A stretch of 64,000 nt of DNA from Paenirhodobacter enshiensis (GCF_000740785.1 NZ_JFZB01000018.1:16427-80426), one strand, 5' to 3'. Positions 1 through 9,056 are shown, counted from the stretch's first letter. The notes: generated by a model not told the origin, from the letters alone. Program-made: numbers and translations.

Positions 1-35
1 CAGCCTTTACGCCCGCTTTCTCGAAAGGAAGATGA

Positions 36-797
36 ATGCCGTCCGTCGTTGAAGCCTCGGCCCCTGTCATCGTCGATATCGCGGGGCTGCACAAATCCTA
101 TGGCGATGTCGAGGTGCTCAAGGGCATCGACCTGCGCGTCCAGAAGGGCGAGGTGGTCTGCATCATCGGCAAGTCGGGCTCCGGCAAGTCGACGCTGTTG
201 CGCTGCATCAACGGGCTGGAGGTGTTCCAGGACGGCGGGCTGACCGTCGACGGCCGGCCGCTGTTGCATGACAACGCCGCCGCGATGCGCGACCTGCGCC
301 AGCGCGTCGGCATGATCTTCCAGAGCTTCAACCTGTTCCCGCATCTGACGGTGGGGGCGAACGTGATGCTCGCGCCGACGCTGGTGAAGAAGTCCGCGCG
401 CCCCGATGCGGCGGCGCAGGCGCACCGGCTGCTTGACCGGGTGGGGCTGGCCGACAAGTTCGACGCGATGCCCGATCAGCTCTCGGGCGGTCAGCAGCAG
501 CGCGTTGCGATCGCGCGGGCGCTGGCGATGGAGCCCGCGGTGATGCTGTGCGACGAGATCACCTCGGCCCTCGATCCCGAGCTGGTCGGAGAAGTGCTGC
601 GCGTCGTCGAAGGGCTGGCGAACGAAGGCATGACGCTGATCATGGTCACCCATGAGATGGCCTTCGCCCGCAAGGTGTCGAGCCGCGTGGTGTTCATGCA
701 CCAGGGCCGCGTGCACGAGATCGGCACGCCAGACGAGCTGTTCGGCGCGCCGAAGACGCCGGAACTGCAACAGTTCCTGTCCTCGCTGCACAACTGA
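36..797 (+). CDS. Amino-acid ABC transporter, ATP-binding subunit (GlnQ/ArtP type)
   Basis: This cytoplasmic ATPase of 253 residues would power uptake of a polar amino acid. The Walker A loop GKSGSGKST lies at about residues 45-53, the signature LSGGQQQR near 150, and Walker B MLCDEITSALD just after it. The length and the signature fit the polar amino-acid (PAAT) family. A GAAAGGAA Shine-Dalgarno stretch sits just before the ATG. A strong hairpin terminator follows the stop, so this is the last gene of an operon that enters from outside the window. Its cognate permeases are presumably upstream. The amino-acid ABC genes at 9.1-11.2 kb lack an ATPase and could borrow this one, but that is only a guess. 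Confidence 0.93.
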   Translation: MPSVVEASAPVIVDIAGLHKSYGDVEVLKGIDLRVQKGEVVCIIGKSGSGKSTLLRCINGLEVFQDGGLTVDGRPLLHDNAAAMRDLRQRVGMIFQSFNLFPHLTVGANVMLAPTLVKKSARPDAAAQAHRLLDRVGLADKFDAMPDQLSGGQQQRVAIARALAMEPAVMLCDEITSALDPELVGEVLRVVEGLANEGMTLIMVTHEMAFARKVSSRVVFMHQGRVHEIGTPDELFGAPKTPELQQFLSSLHN

Positions 798-818
798 GGC
801 CGGGACGCGATTTTTCCG

Positions 819-839
819 GGGCCGCCCGTCGGGCGGCCC
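819..839 (+). terminator. Rho-independent terminator after the ABC ATPase
   Basis: A perfect 9-bp stem (GGGCCGCCC pairing with GGGCGGCCC) with a GTC loop is followed by TTTCGTCT. It lies about 20 bases after the ATPase stop codon, in the position of an operon terminator. Confidence 0.8.
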
Positions 840-1079
840 TTTCGTCTGCCCGGCACCTGCGGGATTTCAGGCAGGGATCGCGGTGCGGATCTTGCAGTCC
901 GCGCACTCCTGGCGACGGCGATAGCCGGGGGAAGATGTCGTCACTGCCTGCTTTTGCGGCGTTACGCCTGAAAGAGCATCATTTCCGTTGCCCCCTGCAA
1001 GACGGATCGGTTGCCGAGGTTGACCGGCCCGGGAGCCGATCATAGACCGAACCAAATCCCTTCGCGAGTTTGATAAGTT

Positions 1080-2021
1080 ATGGCCTCACGCGTCACCCTG
1101 CGACAACTCGAATATTTCGTCGCCGTCGGCGAGGCGGGCTCGATCGCGTTGGCGGCGGAGCGGGTGAACGTGTCCTCGCCCTCGATCTCGGCAGCGATCG
1201 CGCAGCTGGAATCCGAGTTCGGCTTGCAGCTTTTCGTGCGCCGCCATGCGCACGGGCTGTCGCTGACGCAAGGCGGCCTGCGCTTCATGGAGCGGGCGCG
1301 GGCCGTGCTAGAGCAGGTCAGGGCGCTGAACGAGCTGGCAAACGATATCTCGGGCAAGGTGCGCGGGCCGCTGAACGTCGGCTGTCTGGTGACCTTTGCG
1401 CAGATCGTGTTGCCACAGCTGCGGCGCAGCTTCGTCGATCTTTATCCCGAGGTCGCATTCCATCAGTTCGAGCGCGACCAGCAGGAAATCATCGACGGGC
1501 TGCGCGCCGCGCGGCTGGATCTGGCGCTGAGCTATGACATGAATATCCCCTCGGACATCGACTTCGTGCCGCTGATGGATCTGCCGCCCTTCGCGCTCCT
1601 GCCCGAAGACCATGCGCTTGCCGGGCGCGACAGCCTGACCCCCGAGGATCTGGCGCCCTGGCCGATGGTGCTGCTGGATCTGCCGATCAGCAGCGAATAT
1701 TTCCTGTCGTTCTTCGAGACCTCCGGCGTGGCTCCGTCGATCGCCGAGCGCACCCGCGACATCGCGGTGATGCGCTCGCTGGTGGCGAACGGTTTCGGCT
1801 ACGGGATGCTGAACGTGATGCCGCGCACCGAAATCGCTCCCGACGGGCGCCGCCTGCGCTTCGTGCCGCTGAGCGGGCATGTGCGGACGCTGAAGCTCGG
1901 TCTGCTGACGACCGGGGGGGCGCGCAATTCGCGCACCATCTCGGCGTTCATAGATCACGCCTGCACCGAGATTACCCCGGAAAATCTGCCCGGCCTGCAA
2001 TTGCATACTGCGCGCGGCTGA
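1080..2021 (+). CDS. LysR-family transcriptional regulator
   Basis: This is a 313-residue LysR-type regulator. The N-terminal winged helix-turn-helix covers about residues 5-64 (TLRQLEYFVAVGEAGSIA, then SSPSISAAIAQLE), and a periplasmic-binding-like effector domain runs from about 90 to 300. The length is typical. It stands alone, after a terminator and 220 bases before the Rieske oxygenase on the same strand, which makes that gene a plausible target. The effector cannot be read from sequence. No clear Shine-Dalgarno precedes the ATG. The upstream 240 bases hold no gene and could contain its own operator. Confidence 0.93.
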   Translation: MASRVTLRQLEYFVAVGEAGSIALAAERVNVSSPSISAAIAQLESEFGLQLFVRRHAHGLSLTQGGLRFMERARAVLEQVRALNELANDISGKVRGPLNVGCLVTFAQIVLPQLRRSFVDLYPEVAFHQFERDQQEIIDGLRAARLDLALSYDMNIPSDIDFVPLMDLPPFALLPEDHALAGRDSLTPEDLAPWPMVLLDLPISSEYFLSFFETSGVAPSIAERTRDIAVMRSLVANGFGYGMLNVMPRTEIAPDGRRLRFVPLSGHVRTLKLGLLTTGGARNSRTISAFIDHACTEITPENLPGLQLHTARG

Positions 2022-2053
2022 GCCCGGGCGGGTTTGCGGGTCTGGCGCGGGCA

Positions 2054-2098
2054 GGGGGCTCTGCCCCCGTCTCCTCCGGAGACTCCCCCGGGATATTT
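2054..2098 (+). repeat. Modular palindromic intergenic repeat, copy 1
   Basis: This 45-base element consists of a GGGGGCTCTGCCCCC hairpin, a second hairpin (GTCTCCTCCGGAGAC) and a tail CTCCCCCGGGATATTT. Nearly the same sequence occurs inverted at 38505-38549. A third copy at 11240-11284 keeps the ends but carries a different central hairpin. All three sit directly after genes. They look like a REP-type element dispersed between genes, which may also end or protect transcripts. Confidence 0.8.
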
Positions 2099-2242
2099 GC
2101 GGAAAGGCGAAAGGGGGGGCGGGAAAGGTGCCCGCGATGTTAGTCTTTTCCTAAGCGGTGATGATCGAGGTCTTGCTTTCCGGGGCGGGCCGGGCCGCCG
2201 CAGGGTGGGCAGGTCATTGCGCCTGAGCCGGAAGGACCCTCC

Positions 2243-3367
2243 ATGCTGCACGATCCCGTCGCTGAACTTGCCGCCATGGCGGCTCTGCCGCTGGAGCGCG
2301 CCGGCGCGATGCCGGTGTCGATCTATACCTCGCCCGAATTTCTGGCGCTGGAACAGTCGCGGATCTTCGCCCGAAGCTGGCTTTGTGCCGGGCGGGCGGA
2401 TGCGCTGAAGGCGCCGGGGGATTACCTGACCCTCGATATCTCCGGGGAGCCGGTGATCGTGCTGCGCGATGCGAAGGGCGCGCTGCGGGCGATGTCGAAC
2501 GTGTGCCGGCACCGGATGTCGGTGTTGCTGGAGGGGCGCGGTCATGTCGCGGCGATCACCTGTCCCTATCACGCCTGGACCTATGCGCTCGACGGGTCGC
2601 TGCGTGGCGCCCCGGCGATGGAGCTGAACGAGAGCTTCTGCAAGCAGGACGTGGCGCTGCCGGGGATCCGTTGCGTCGACTGGCAGGGCTGGATCATGGT
2701 CACCCTCGATCCCGATCTGCCGGAGCCTGCGGAACTCCATGCCGATGTCGATAAGCTGGTCGGTTATCTCGACATGGGATCCTATACCGAGACCTTCCGC
2801 GAAGAGCACCGTTGGAACACCAACTGGAAGATCCTCGCCGAGAATTTCATGGAAAGCTATCACCTGCCGATGTGCCACCGCGGCACCATCGGAGGGGCGA
2901 GCCGGCTGAGCGAGATGGTCTGTCCCGAGGGATTTTCGACCTTCAACTATCACCACATCCTGAAGGACGACTCGGTGCCGCTGGCGCTGGCGCATCCGTC
3001 GAACACGGCGCTGACGGGCGAGGAACGGCGCCGGACCTGGCTGTTGTCGATCTACCCCTCGCTGCTGATCACGCTGACGCCCGGCTATTTCTGGTATCTG
3101 TCGCTGATGCCCGACGGCACCGATCACGTGAAGATCCTGTATGGCGGCGGGCTGTCGCCCGATTACATGGCCGATCCCGAGGCGCCGAAGCATTTCGCCG
3201 CGCTCAAGGGGCTGCTCGATCACGTCAATGATGAGGATCGCGGCTGCACCGAACGGGTCTGGCGCGGAATGCAGAGCCGGTTCGCGGTGCCGGGCGCGCT
3301 GTCGCATCTGGAGCGGCCGAATTACGAATTCGCGCGCTGGATTTCCCGTATGATTGCGGTGGAGTGA
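2243..3367 (+). CDS. Rieske non-haem iron oxygenase, alpha subunit (quaternary-amine type)
   Basis: This 374-residue protein is the oxygenase component of a Rieske mono- or dioxygenase. The [2Fe-2S] ligands read CRH at C88/H90 and CPYH at C107/H110. The mononuclear iron site is in NWKILAENFMESYHLPMCH at about residues 194-212. A glutamate rather than the usual aspartate sits before SYH at the bridging position. Glutamate there is a feature of carnitine, choline and glycine-betaine oxygenases, so an N-methylated amine substrate is likely but unproven. Enzymes of this type need a separate reductase, and none is encoded nearby. The LysR gene just upstream may control it. Confidence 0.88.
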   Translation: MLHDPVAELAAMAALPLERAGAMPVSIYTSPEFLALEQSRIFARSWLCAGRADALKAPGDYLTLDISGEPVIVLRDAKGALRAMSNVCRHRMSVLLEGRGHVAAITCPYHAWTYALDGSLRGAPAMELNESFCKQDVALPGIRCVDWQGWIMVTLDPDLPEPAELHADVDKLVGYLDMGSYTETFREEHRWNTNWKILAENFMESYHLPMCHRGTIGGASRLSEMVCPEGFSTFNYHHILKDDSVPLALAHPSNTALTGEERRRTWLLSIYPSLLITLTPGYFWYLSLMPDGTDHVKILYGGGLSPDYMADPEAPKHFAALKGLLDHVNDEDRGCTERVWRGMQSRFAVPGALSHLERPNYEFARWISRMIAVE

Positions 3368-3606
3368 CGCCCGCGACCTGCCCGGAGCAGGTGCGAGAAC
3401 AGATATGGAAGCGGCCCGGTTCATGCCCCTCTCCGATGCGACCGGGCCGGGGCGGGCATTGCGGGGCTGCCCGAATCCCTGAGCCCGGTCGCTGCGCCGT
3501 CGCGTCATCGCGGCGCGGTGACTTCCGGCGCAGGGCAGAGTTCGTGTAGCCTCTCCGCGCGAGGCCCCGGCACAGCCGGAGGCCGGCCATCGGGAGAGAG
3601 CGGGCG

Positions 3607-4182
3607 ATGACGAATACCAGACTGAAAGACCTTGCGGCGCGATATCTGAACAAGAGCGTCGATACCCTCGCCGAGGAAGAACAGCGCGTCCTGCGCCAGA
3701 TCGCAGAGCACCGGCCGACCAGCCGCGACGCCGGGGCGGTGGCAGAGGAGCAGGCGACCTTCGGCGACCGGACGGCCGACAAGGTGGCGGCCTTCGGTGG
3801 CTCCTGGACCTTCATCATCCTGTTCACGGTGGTGCTGGCGGGGTGGATGATGCTCAACAGCGGGGCGCTGGCCTGGCTGGGGCTGTCCTTCGACCCCTAT
3901 CCGTTCATCTTCCTGAACCTGATCCTGTCGACCATCGCCGCGATACAGGCGCCGATCATCATGATGAGTCAGAACCGGCAGGCCGACAAGGACCGGGTGG
4001 CGGCGGGGCTCGATTACGAGGTCAACCTGCGCGCCGAGATCGAGATCCTGCGTCTGCACGCCAAGATCGACGACGTGATCCTTGCCCGGCTGGACGCGAT
4101 GTCGGCGCAGCAGGAGGCGCTGATCGCCGAGGTTCGGGCGCTGGCAGCACAACCCGGTTCCGCCCCCGAGACCCGGGGCTGA
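3607..4182 (+). CDS. DUF1003 family inner-membrane protein
   Basis: This 191-residue protein has a soluble N-terminal part, two hydrophobic segments (about residues 60-78 around WTFIILFTVVLAGW, and 97-119 around FIFLNLILSTIAAIQAP) and a charged, probably coiled-coil tail. The motif QAPIIMMSQNRQ after the second segment is typical of DUF1003 proteins, whose function is unknown. GGGAGAGAG near the start codon acts as ribosome-binding site. The gene stands alone and converges on the fic gene, with only 12 bases between the two stop codons. Confidence 0.88.
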   Translation: MTNTRLKDLAARYLNKSVDTLAEEEQRVLRQIAEHRPTSRDAGAVAEEQATFGDRTADKVAAFGGSWTFIILFTVVLAGWMMLNSGALAWLGLSFDPYPFIFLNLILSTIAAIQAPIIMMSQNRQADKDRVAAGLDYEVNLRAEIEILRLHAKIDDVILARLDAMSAQQEALIAEVRALAAQPGSAPETRG

Positions 4183-4194
4183 GGCGACGTTTTC

Positions 4195-5280
4195 TCAGAC
4201 CGTTGCGATATCGTAGCCGGTTGAGCGCCCGCCTGCCTCACGGCGGATGATCGCGCCGATCTCGGCCAGCCGGGTCAGATCGCGCGTGGCCGTCGCGCCC
4301 GAGACATCGGCGATCTTCGCATAGCTGCGCGCGCTCAGCCCCTCGGCGATGCGGCGCGGGCCCTGCCCGAACAGCCGGCGCAGCACGGTTTCCTGACGCG
4401 GCGACAGCTCTGGCCCGAAGCGCAGGAAATAGCGGTTGCGGGCGAGCAGGAAGACCGCTTCGCCGCGCGCGCCATCGGCCGCGCGGGCGAGGCAGCCGAG
4501 GAACCAGGCGACGAAGGGCGTGGCGTCGATGCCCGCCGGGCCTTCGCGGCGGCCATCCTGAAGCGCCTGATAATACTGGCGTTTTTCTACTTCGATCCGG
4601 CGCGACAGCGAGAACGGCAAGACCCGCTCGCGGGCGAAGACATGCTCGATCAGCGCCCGGCCGATCCGGCCGTTGCCGTCCGAGAACGGGTGGATCGTCT
4701 CGAACCACAGATGCGCCAGCGCGGCGCGGATCGCCACCGGCAAGCGGGTTTCCGTGCCGAGCCAGTTCAGCAACCGCTCCATCTCGGCCGGCAGGCTTTC
4801 GGGCGGTGGCGCGATGAACAGCACGTCCTGCCGGCCCGCGGCGGCGGAACGCACGATCTCGATCCCGCTGCGGCGCCAGCGGCCGGGGTCCTCGATCTCG
4901 ATGCCGAAGAACAGCAGCCGGTGCCAGGCTTGCAGGGTTTCGGCGCTCATCGGGGCGGTGGCGGCGCGGGCTTCGATCATCACCGAGGCGATGGCGTCCG
5001 AGCGCCGCGCCAGCGCCTCGCCGTCGCGGTGGCGCAGCGAGGCGATGACCGAAGCCTCGATCTCGTCCGGATCGAGCGCCACCCCCTCGATGCCGAAGGA
5101 CGCCAGCGCCTCGCCGACGATGCGGCGCAGACGCAGCTCTTCGGCCTCCGCCGGCGAGAGGCCCTGTTCGAGGCCGGAAACCTCACCCATCGCGGCCATG
5201 GCTTCGGCCAGCGCCGGGGCGACTGCGGCGGCGTCATAGGTGAAATTCGGCCAGTGTGCGCTTTGCCAGATCCAGGCCAT
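4195..5280 (-). CDS. Fic-domain AMP-transferase with C-terminal winged helix (class II Fic)
   Basis: This 361-residue Fic protein is predicted to transfer AMP from ATP to a hydroxyl on a target protein. The core motif HPFSDGNGRIGR lies at H197-R208, with H197 the catalytic base. An N-terminal inhibitory helix motif SFGIEG (residues 61-66, S-x-x-x-E-G) marks class II Fic proteins, in which the glutamate blocks ATP gamma-phosphate placement. The N-terminal segment MAWIWQSAHWPNF resembles DUF4172. The C-terminal ~90 residues look like a winged helix (KIADVSGATATRDLTRL). The start codon lies inside the first of two 29-bp palindromes (5280-5352), which suggests self-repression through that DNA-binding tail. 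The target is unknown. Confidence 0.92.
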   Translation of the reverse strand: MAWIWQSAHWPNFTYDAAAVAPALAEAMAAMGEVSGLEQGLSPAEAEELRLRRIVGEALASFGIEGVALDPDEIEASVIASLRHRDGEALARRSDAIASVMIEARAATAPMSAETLQAWHRLLFFGIEIEDPGRWRRSGIEIVRSAAAGRQDVLFIAPPPESLPAEMERLLNWLGTETRLPVAIRAALAHLWFETIHPFSDGNGRIGRALIEHVFARERVLPFSLSRRIEVEKRQYYQALQDGRREGPAGIDATPFVAWFLGCLARAADGARGEAVFLLARNRYFLRFGPELSPRQETVLRRLFGQGPRRIAEGLSARSYAKIADVSGATATRDLTRLAEIGAIIRREAGGRSTGYDIATV

Positions 5281-5352
5281 GAGGCGATTATCCCGATTAT
5301 TCGCCTCATATTGATGTAATTTGTGAGGCGAATAAAGCCGATATTCGCCTCA
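5280..5352 (-). promoter_or_regulatory. Duplicated 29-bp palindrome over the fic start: candidate operator pair
   Basis: Two palindromes share the same architecture, TGAGGCGAAT-N9-ATTCGCCTCA, at 5280-5308 and 5324-5352. Three half-sites are identical, and the fourth differs by one base. The centres are 44 bp apart, about four helical turns. The first overlaps the fic ATG and the second overlaps the stop codon of the upstream phosphatase. The AT-rich 15 bases between them read TTACAT on the minus strand, a possible -10 element. Regulation by the Fic protein's own winged helix is inferred. Confidence 0.65.
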
Positions 5353-6129
5353 GATCGTGTCGGTGCCAAAAATTTCCCGCTCATCGAAAGCCGCGACGAA
5401 GCCCGGCTTGCCGAGGAGGAAGCGCATCCGCCCCTCAAGCCCCCGGTCTGCCCACTCAAGCGTCGAGACCGCGCCGAGCGCAGTGACCACCGGCCACATG
5501 CCCATCACGTCCCAGCTCGATTCGCCGCAGCTGACATAGCCGTCGATCTCGCCCGTCGCGAGTTCGGCCATCGTCGCGGTGCAGCAATTGCCGATCCGCA
5601 CCATGGCGCGGCCGCCGTGGCGCAGCGCCGCCATCGCGCGCATCCCGTCCGCCACCGGCTGGCCCCCGCCAAGCCCGAGCCCGGCCGAGGCGATACCGGC
5701 GCGAAACGGGGAGAGAGCCGCGAGCGGGCGGCCATCCAGCCACGCCCCCACGTCCGGCCCGCCCGCGAACAGCCGCCCGCGCGCGGGTTGCAGCACCGCG
5801 CCGAGCACCGGCCGCCCATCCGCGAACAGCCCGACCGAGACGCCCCAGTCGATGCCGCCGCGCACGAAGTTGAAGGTGCCGTCGATCGGGTCGATCACCC
5901 AGACCCGGCCCGAGGTTCCGGCGGCGCGCCCGCCTTCCTCGCCGTAAATCCCATCCTCGGGGAACAGCGCGCCGAGCCGGGCGGAGATCAGCGCCTCGAC
6001 CGCGCGGTCGGCCACGGTGACCAGATCGAGATGCCCCTTTTCGGCGATCTCTGCGGCGGAGAGGCGGCCGAAATGCGTCAACGCCAGCGCGCCCGCCTCT
6101 TCGACGACCGGGATCAGATCGGATAACAT
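5350..6129 (-). CDS. Inositol-monophosphatase-family phosphatase (histidinol-phosphatase-like)
   Basis: This 259-residue protein belongs to the Mg2+-dependent, Li+-sensitive phosphatase superfamily. Visible motifs are the metal-binding EE (YGEEGG, about residue 69), WVIDPIDGTFNF (about 82-93) and the C-terminal SSWDVMGMWPVV. Substrates in the family include inositol phosphate, histidinol phosphate and PAP, and the sequence alone does not choose between them. The frame stays open far upstream, but that extension lies antisense-like inside the metallophosphoesterase gene. The ATG giving MLSDLIPV, only 11 bases after that gene's stop, is the sensible start. The two genes form an operon. Confidence 0.88.
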   Translation of the reverse strand: MLSDLIPVVEEAGALALTHFGRLSAAEIAEKGHLDLVTVADRAVEALISARLGALFPEDGIYGEEGGRAAGTSGRVWVIDPIDGTFNFVRGGIDWGVSVGLFADGRPVLGAVLQPARGRLFAGGPDVGAWLDGRPLAALSPFRAGIASAGLGLGGGQPVADGMRAMAALRHGGRAMVRIGNCCTATMAELATGEIDGYVSCGESSWDVMGMWPVVTALGAVSTLEWADRGLEGRMRFLLGKPGFVAAFDEREIFGTDTI

Positions 6130-6140
6130 GCGGGGTTCCT

Positions 6141-6941
6141 TCAATGTTTCAGGCTCAGATCCGGGGTGACGCGGTGCACGCTTCGTCCGCCCGCGGCGTC
6201 GAACAGATGCAGACGGTAGCCGTAGGCGGACGTGGACAGTCCGGGCTCGTTGTCGGCATCGAGGGCGAGAGCATATTCGAAGGCGGTGCTGGAGGCGGCG
6301 AAGACCGTGGCCTTGCCCCAATGGGCGATGAACGGGCGGTGCACATGGCCGCACAGCACCGTCACCGGGCCGGGGGCCGCCTCGATCAGCGCAAGCAGCG
6401 CCTCCGCCCCCCGGGTCAGCCCGTTGCGGTCGAGCGCGCCGAGGTTCGCCGCGCAGGGTGGGTGATGCAGTGCGATCACCGTCGGCCCGGCGAAACGCTC
6501 GTTCAGCTTGCCTTCGAGCCAGCCGAGCTGCCGCGCATCGAGACGCCCGGCCACCTCGCCCTCGACCAGCGTGTCGAGGCCGAGCACCCGAACCGGCCCG
6601 ATCTTCGTCTCGCTGCACAGCATGTCGGGGGCGGCGAAGGCCACCTCGGGAAAGGCCGCGTGCATCGGCGCGCGAGCGTCGTGATTGCCGGGCAACAGCA
6701 CGACGGGCAGGCCGAGCGGCGCCAGCACCTCGCGCAACAGCGCGTAATCCTGCGCCGTGCCGCCGTCGGTCAGATCGCCGGTGATGACGACAAGCCCGAT
6801 CGCAGGGCGAAACGCCGCCAGATCTGCGACGAGCGCGCGGGCGCGGCCGACCGCATCGGCGCGCACATGGCCCCCGGCCTGCCTGCCCGCCGCGATATGC
6901 AGATCCGAGATATGGGCAAGGAGAAACGGAACATCGGACAT
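6141..6941 (-). CDS. Metallophosphoesterase (CpdA-like, class III phosphodiesterase fold)
   Basis: This 266-residue cytoplasmic hydrolase has the calcineurin-like metal-site series in order: AHISDLHIAAG near the N-terminus, VVITGDLTDGG, LPGNHDAR, ALHHPP and VLCGHVHRPF. This pattern is that of the cAMP phosphodiesterase CpdA and related class III cyclic nucleotide phosphodiesterases. A longer frame begins at 6974, but the ATG at 6941 (MSDVPFLLAHISD) gives the usual family N-terminus and has a GAGG element upstream. It is the first gene of a pair with the phosphatase, suggesting joint nucleotide or inositol phosphate turnover. Substrate identity is unproven. Confidence 0.88.
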   Translation of the reverse strand: MSDVPFLLAHISDLHIAAGRQAGGHVRADAVGRARALVADLAAFRPAIGLVVITGDLTDGGTAQDYALLREVLAPLGLPVVLLPGNHDARAPMHAAFPEVAFAAPDMLCSETKIGPVRVLGLDTLVEGEVAGRLDARQLGWLEGKLNERFAGPTVIALHHPPCAANLGALDRNGLTRGAEALLALIEAAPGPVTVLCGHVHRPFIAHWGKATVFAASSTAFEYALALDADNEPGLSTSAYGYRLHLFDAAGGRSVHRVTPDLSLKH

Positions 6942-7199
6942 CGGCGGCCTCGGTCGGGTTGCGGGCGGGCGCACGATGCCCTGCGCCGGACGAAAGGGAA
7001 ACGTCCCCGCGGCTGTCGGAGACGACTGGCGGCCTTTTGCGCGCCTGCTGTGACAGCGCGATGACAGTTCGCCGGTCGTCCGGGCGGAATTTCACGGCCG
7101 GTTTCCGGCACCGCACCGTTTCGCCCGGCCCGCTCACGGGCGGTCAGCCGAACGTGACGGGCGCCCCTCTGGCCGGCCGGAACGCGCAACAGCTATAGT

Positions 7200-8879
7200 G
7201 TGTGGCAAACCGCAATTCCTGCCCGGGACAAAGCCTTGGAAACCATCACCACCGTCTTGCTGCTTCTGGTTGCCGTCGTGATCAGTGCCGCCGCCGCGCG
7301 GATGCTGCCGCGCGTGCTTCCTTTGCCGCTGATCCAGATCGCCATCGGCTTTGCGGTCAGCGGTATCACCGGCAGCGGCATCCGGCTGGAGCCCGACATC
7401 TTCTTCCTGCTGTTCCTGCCGCCGCTGCTGTTCCTCGACGGCTGGCGCATCCCGAAGGAGGGATTGTTTCGCGATATCGGCACGGTTCTGGAACTTGCCT
7501 TCGGGCTGGTGGTGTTCACCACGCTCGGCATCGGGTTCCTGGTGCACTGGCTGATCCCGGCGATCCCGTTGCCGGTGGCTTTCGCGCTGGCCGCGATCCT
7601 GTCGCCGACCGATCCTGTCGCGGTGACGGCGATTGCCGCGCGGGTCAACGTGCCGCGCCGGCTGATGCACGTGCTGGAAGGCGAGTCGCTGCTGAACGAC
7701 GCATCGGGCCTCGTATGTATGCGTTTCGCGGTGGCGGCGGCGATGACCGGAGCGTTCTCGCTTGCCGACGCGGCGGCGAGCTTCGTGTGGCTGGTGCTCG
7801 GGGGACTGGCGATCGGCATCGTGGTCACCTGGATCCTCACCTGGAGCAAGAACCGCGTCGCGCGCGACTATGGCGAGGATACCGGCTCGCAGATTCTCGT
7901 CAGCCTGCTCATTCCCTTCGTGGCCTATCTGGCGGCGGAGAAGGTCGGGGGATCGGGCATTCTCGCGGCGGTCGCGGCGGGCATGACGATGAGCTACTCC
8001 GAGCAAAGCGGCCGCGCCCTCGCCACGACGCGGATCCGGCGCAACGCGGTGTGGGACATGGTGCAGTTCGCCCTGAACGGCATGATGTTCGTCGTTCTGG
8101 GCGAGCAGCTGCCCCGCATCGTCGCGAGCGCCGCTCAGGTGGTTTCGGAAACCGGCCATGTCAGCCCGCTGTGGATGATCGTCTATGTGCTGTTGATCAA
8201 CGTCGCGCTGGTGGCGCTGCGGTTTCTGTGGGTGTGGGTGGCGCTGCGCTTCAGCATCCGTGCCGCGCTGAAGCGCGGAGATCCGCCGCCTGCGCCGGGC
8301 TGGCGGCTGGTGGCGGCGACCTCCGTCGCGGGGGCGCGCGGCGCGATCACGCTGGCCGGTATCCTGACGATTCCCTTCCTCCTGCCCGACGGCGATCCGT
8401 TTCCGGCGCGCGATCTGGTGATCTTCCTTGCCGCTTGCGCGATCATCGTGTCGCTGGTGCTGGCCTCGGTCGCGCTGCCGCCGTTGCTGAAGGGGCTTGC
8501 CGTTCCCGCCGAACCGCACGAGCGCCAACAGGAGGATGCGGTGCGCGCTGCCGCTGCCACGGCCGCCATCGAGGCTGCGCAGGCGATGATGCGCACGCTG
8601 CCTCGCGATGGCGCCGACAACGACCTTTACACCCATGCCTCGGCCCGGCTGATCGACTACTACAAGGAGCGCATTGCCGGCTATTCCGCCAAGGAGCAAT
8701 CCGACATGGACCGGTTCCGCGCTGCCGCCCGGGCCGAGCGCGAGGTCTGGCTCGCTGCGCTGCAGGCCGAACGCGAGGCGATCTACCGCGAGGCGCGGCG
8801 CAATGCGGTCCCGGATGACGTGGCGCGCCGGCTGGTCCATGAGGTCGATCTGCTGGAGACGCGGGCGCAGGAAAGCTGA
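7200..8879 (+). CDS. Na+/H+ antiporter, CPA1 (NhaP/NhaA-like monovalent cation:proton antiporter) family
   Basis: This integral membrane protein of about 550 residues would exchange Na+ or K+ for H+. Around twelve hydrophobic segments fill the first 440 residues. The hallmark CPA1 motifs are present: SPTDPVAVTAIAARV (about residue 137, ion-binding Asp) and LEGESLLNDASGLV. A charged helical cytoplasmic tail of about 110 residues follows, as in many CPA1 proteins. A GTG at 7200 gives the longest frame. A TTG at 7236 (METITTVLLLL) gives a more typical N-terminus with the hydrophobic segment at once, and may be the true start. It is divergent from the phosphoesterase pair and apparently monocistronic. 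Confidence 0.92.
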   Translation: MWQTAIPARDKALETITTVLLLLVAVVISAAAARMLPRVLPLPLIQIAIGFAVSGITGSGIRLEPDIFFLLFLPPLLFLDGWRIPKEGLFRDIGTVLELAFGLVVFTTLGIGFLVHWLIPAIPLPVAFALAAILSPTDPVAVTAIAARVNVPRRLMHVLEGESLLNDASGLVCMRFAVAAAMTGAFSLADAAASFVWLVLGGLAIGIVVTWILTWSKNRVARDYGEDTGSQILVSLLIPFVAYLAAEKVGGSGILAAVAAGMTMSYSEQSGRALATTRIRRNAVWDMVQFALNGMMFVVLGEQLPRIVASAAQVVSETGHVSPLWMIVYVLLINVALVALRFLWVWVALRFSIRAALKRGDPPPAPGWRLVAATSVAGARGAITLAGILTIPFLLPDGDPFPARDLVIFLAACAIIVSLVLASVALPPLLKGLAVPAEPHERQQEDAVRAAAATAAIEAAQAMMRTLPRDGADNDLYTHASARLIDYYKERIAGYSAKEQSDMDRFRAAARAEREVWLAALQAEREAIYREARRNAVPDDVARRLVHEVDLLETRAQES

Positions 8880-9056
8880 GCGCCCCCGCGCCGGGCACGC
8901 AGGAGCCGTGCGAGAGGGCGGTCATGCTCTGGCATCCGGCAGGGGCAAAGGCTATGACAGCCAGAGGTTCCGGGCGCAGGTCGGCCGGGACGGCGGTGCC
9001 CGGCCGCTGTAAAGTGTCGGGACAAAACAGAACACGACTACCCCAGGGGGTTTTCC

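Noticed and set aside
819..1079. Riboswitch or small RNA before the LysR gene
   Set aside because: Apart from the terminator of the preceding gene I could not find conserved paired elements of a known class.
5350..7137. A 595-residue frame apparently fusing a long N-terminal part to the phosphatase
   Set aside because: The extra part overlaps the metallophosphoesterase in another frame and is low-complexity Arg/Ala. The phosphatase has its own ATG at 6129 right after the upstream gene's stop.
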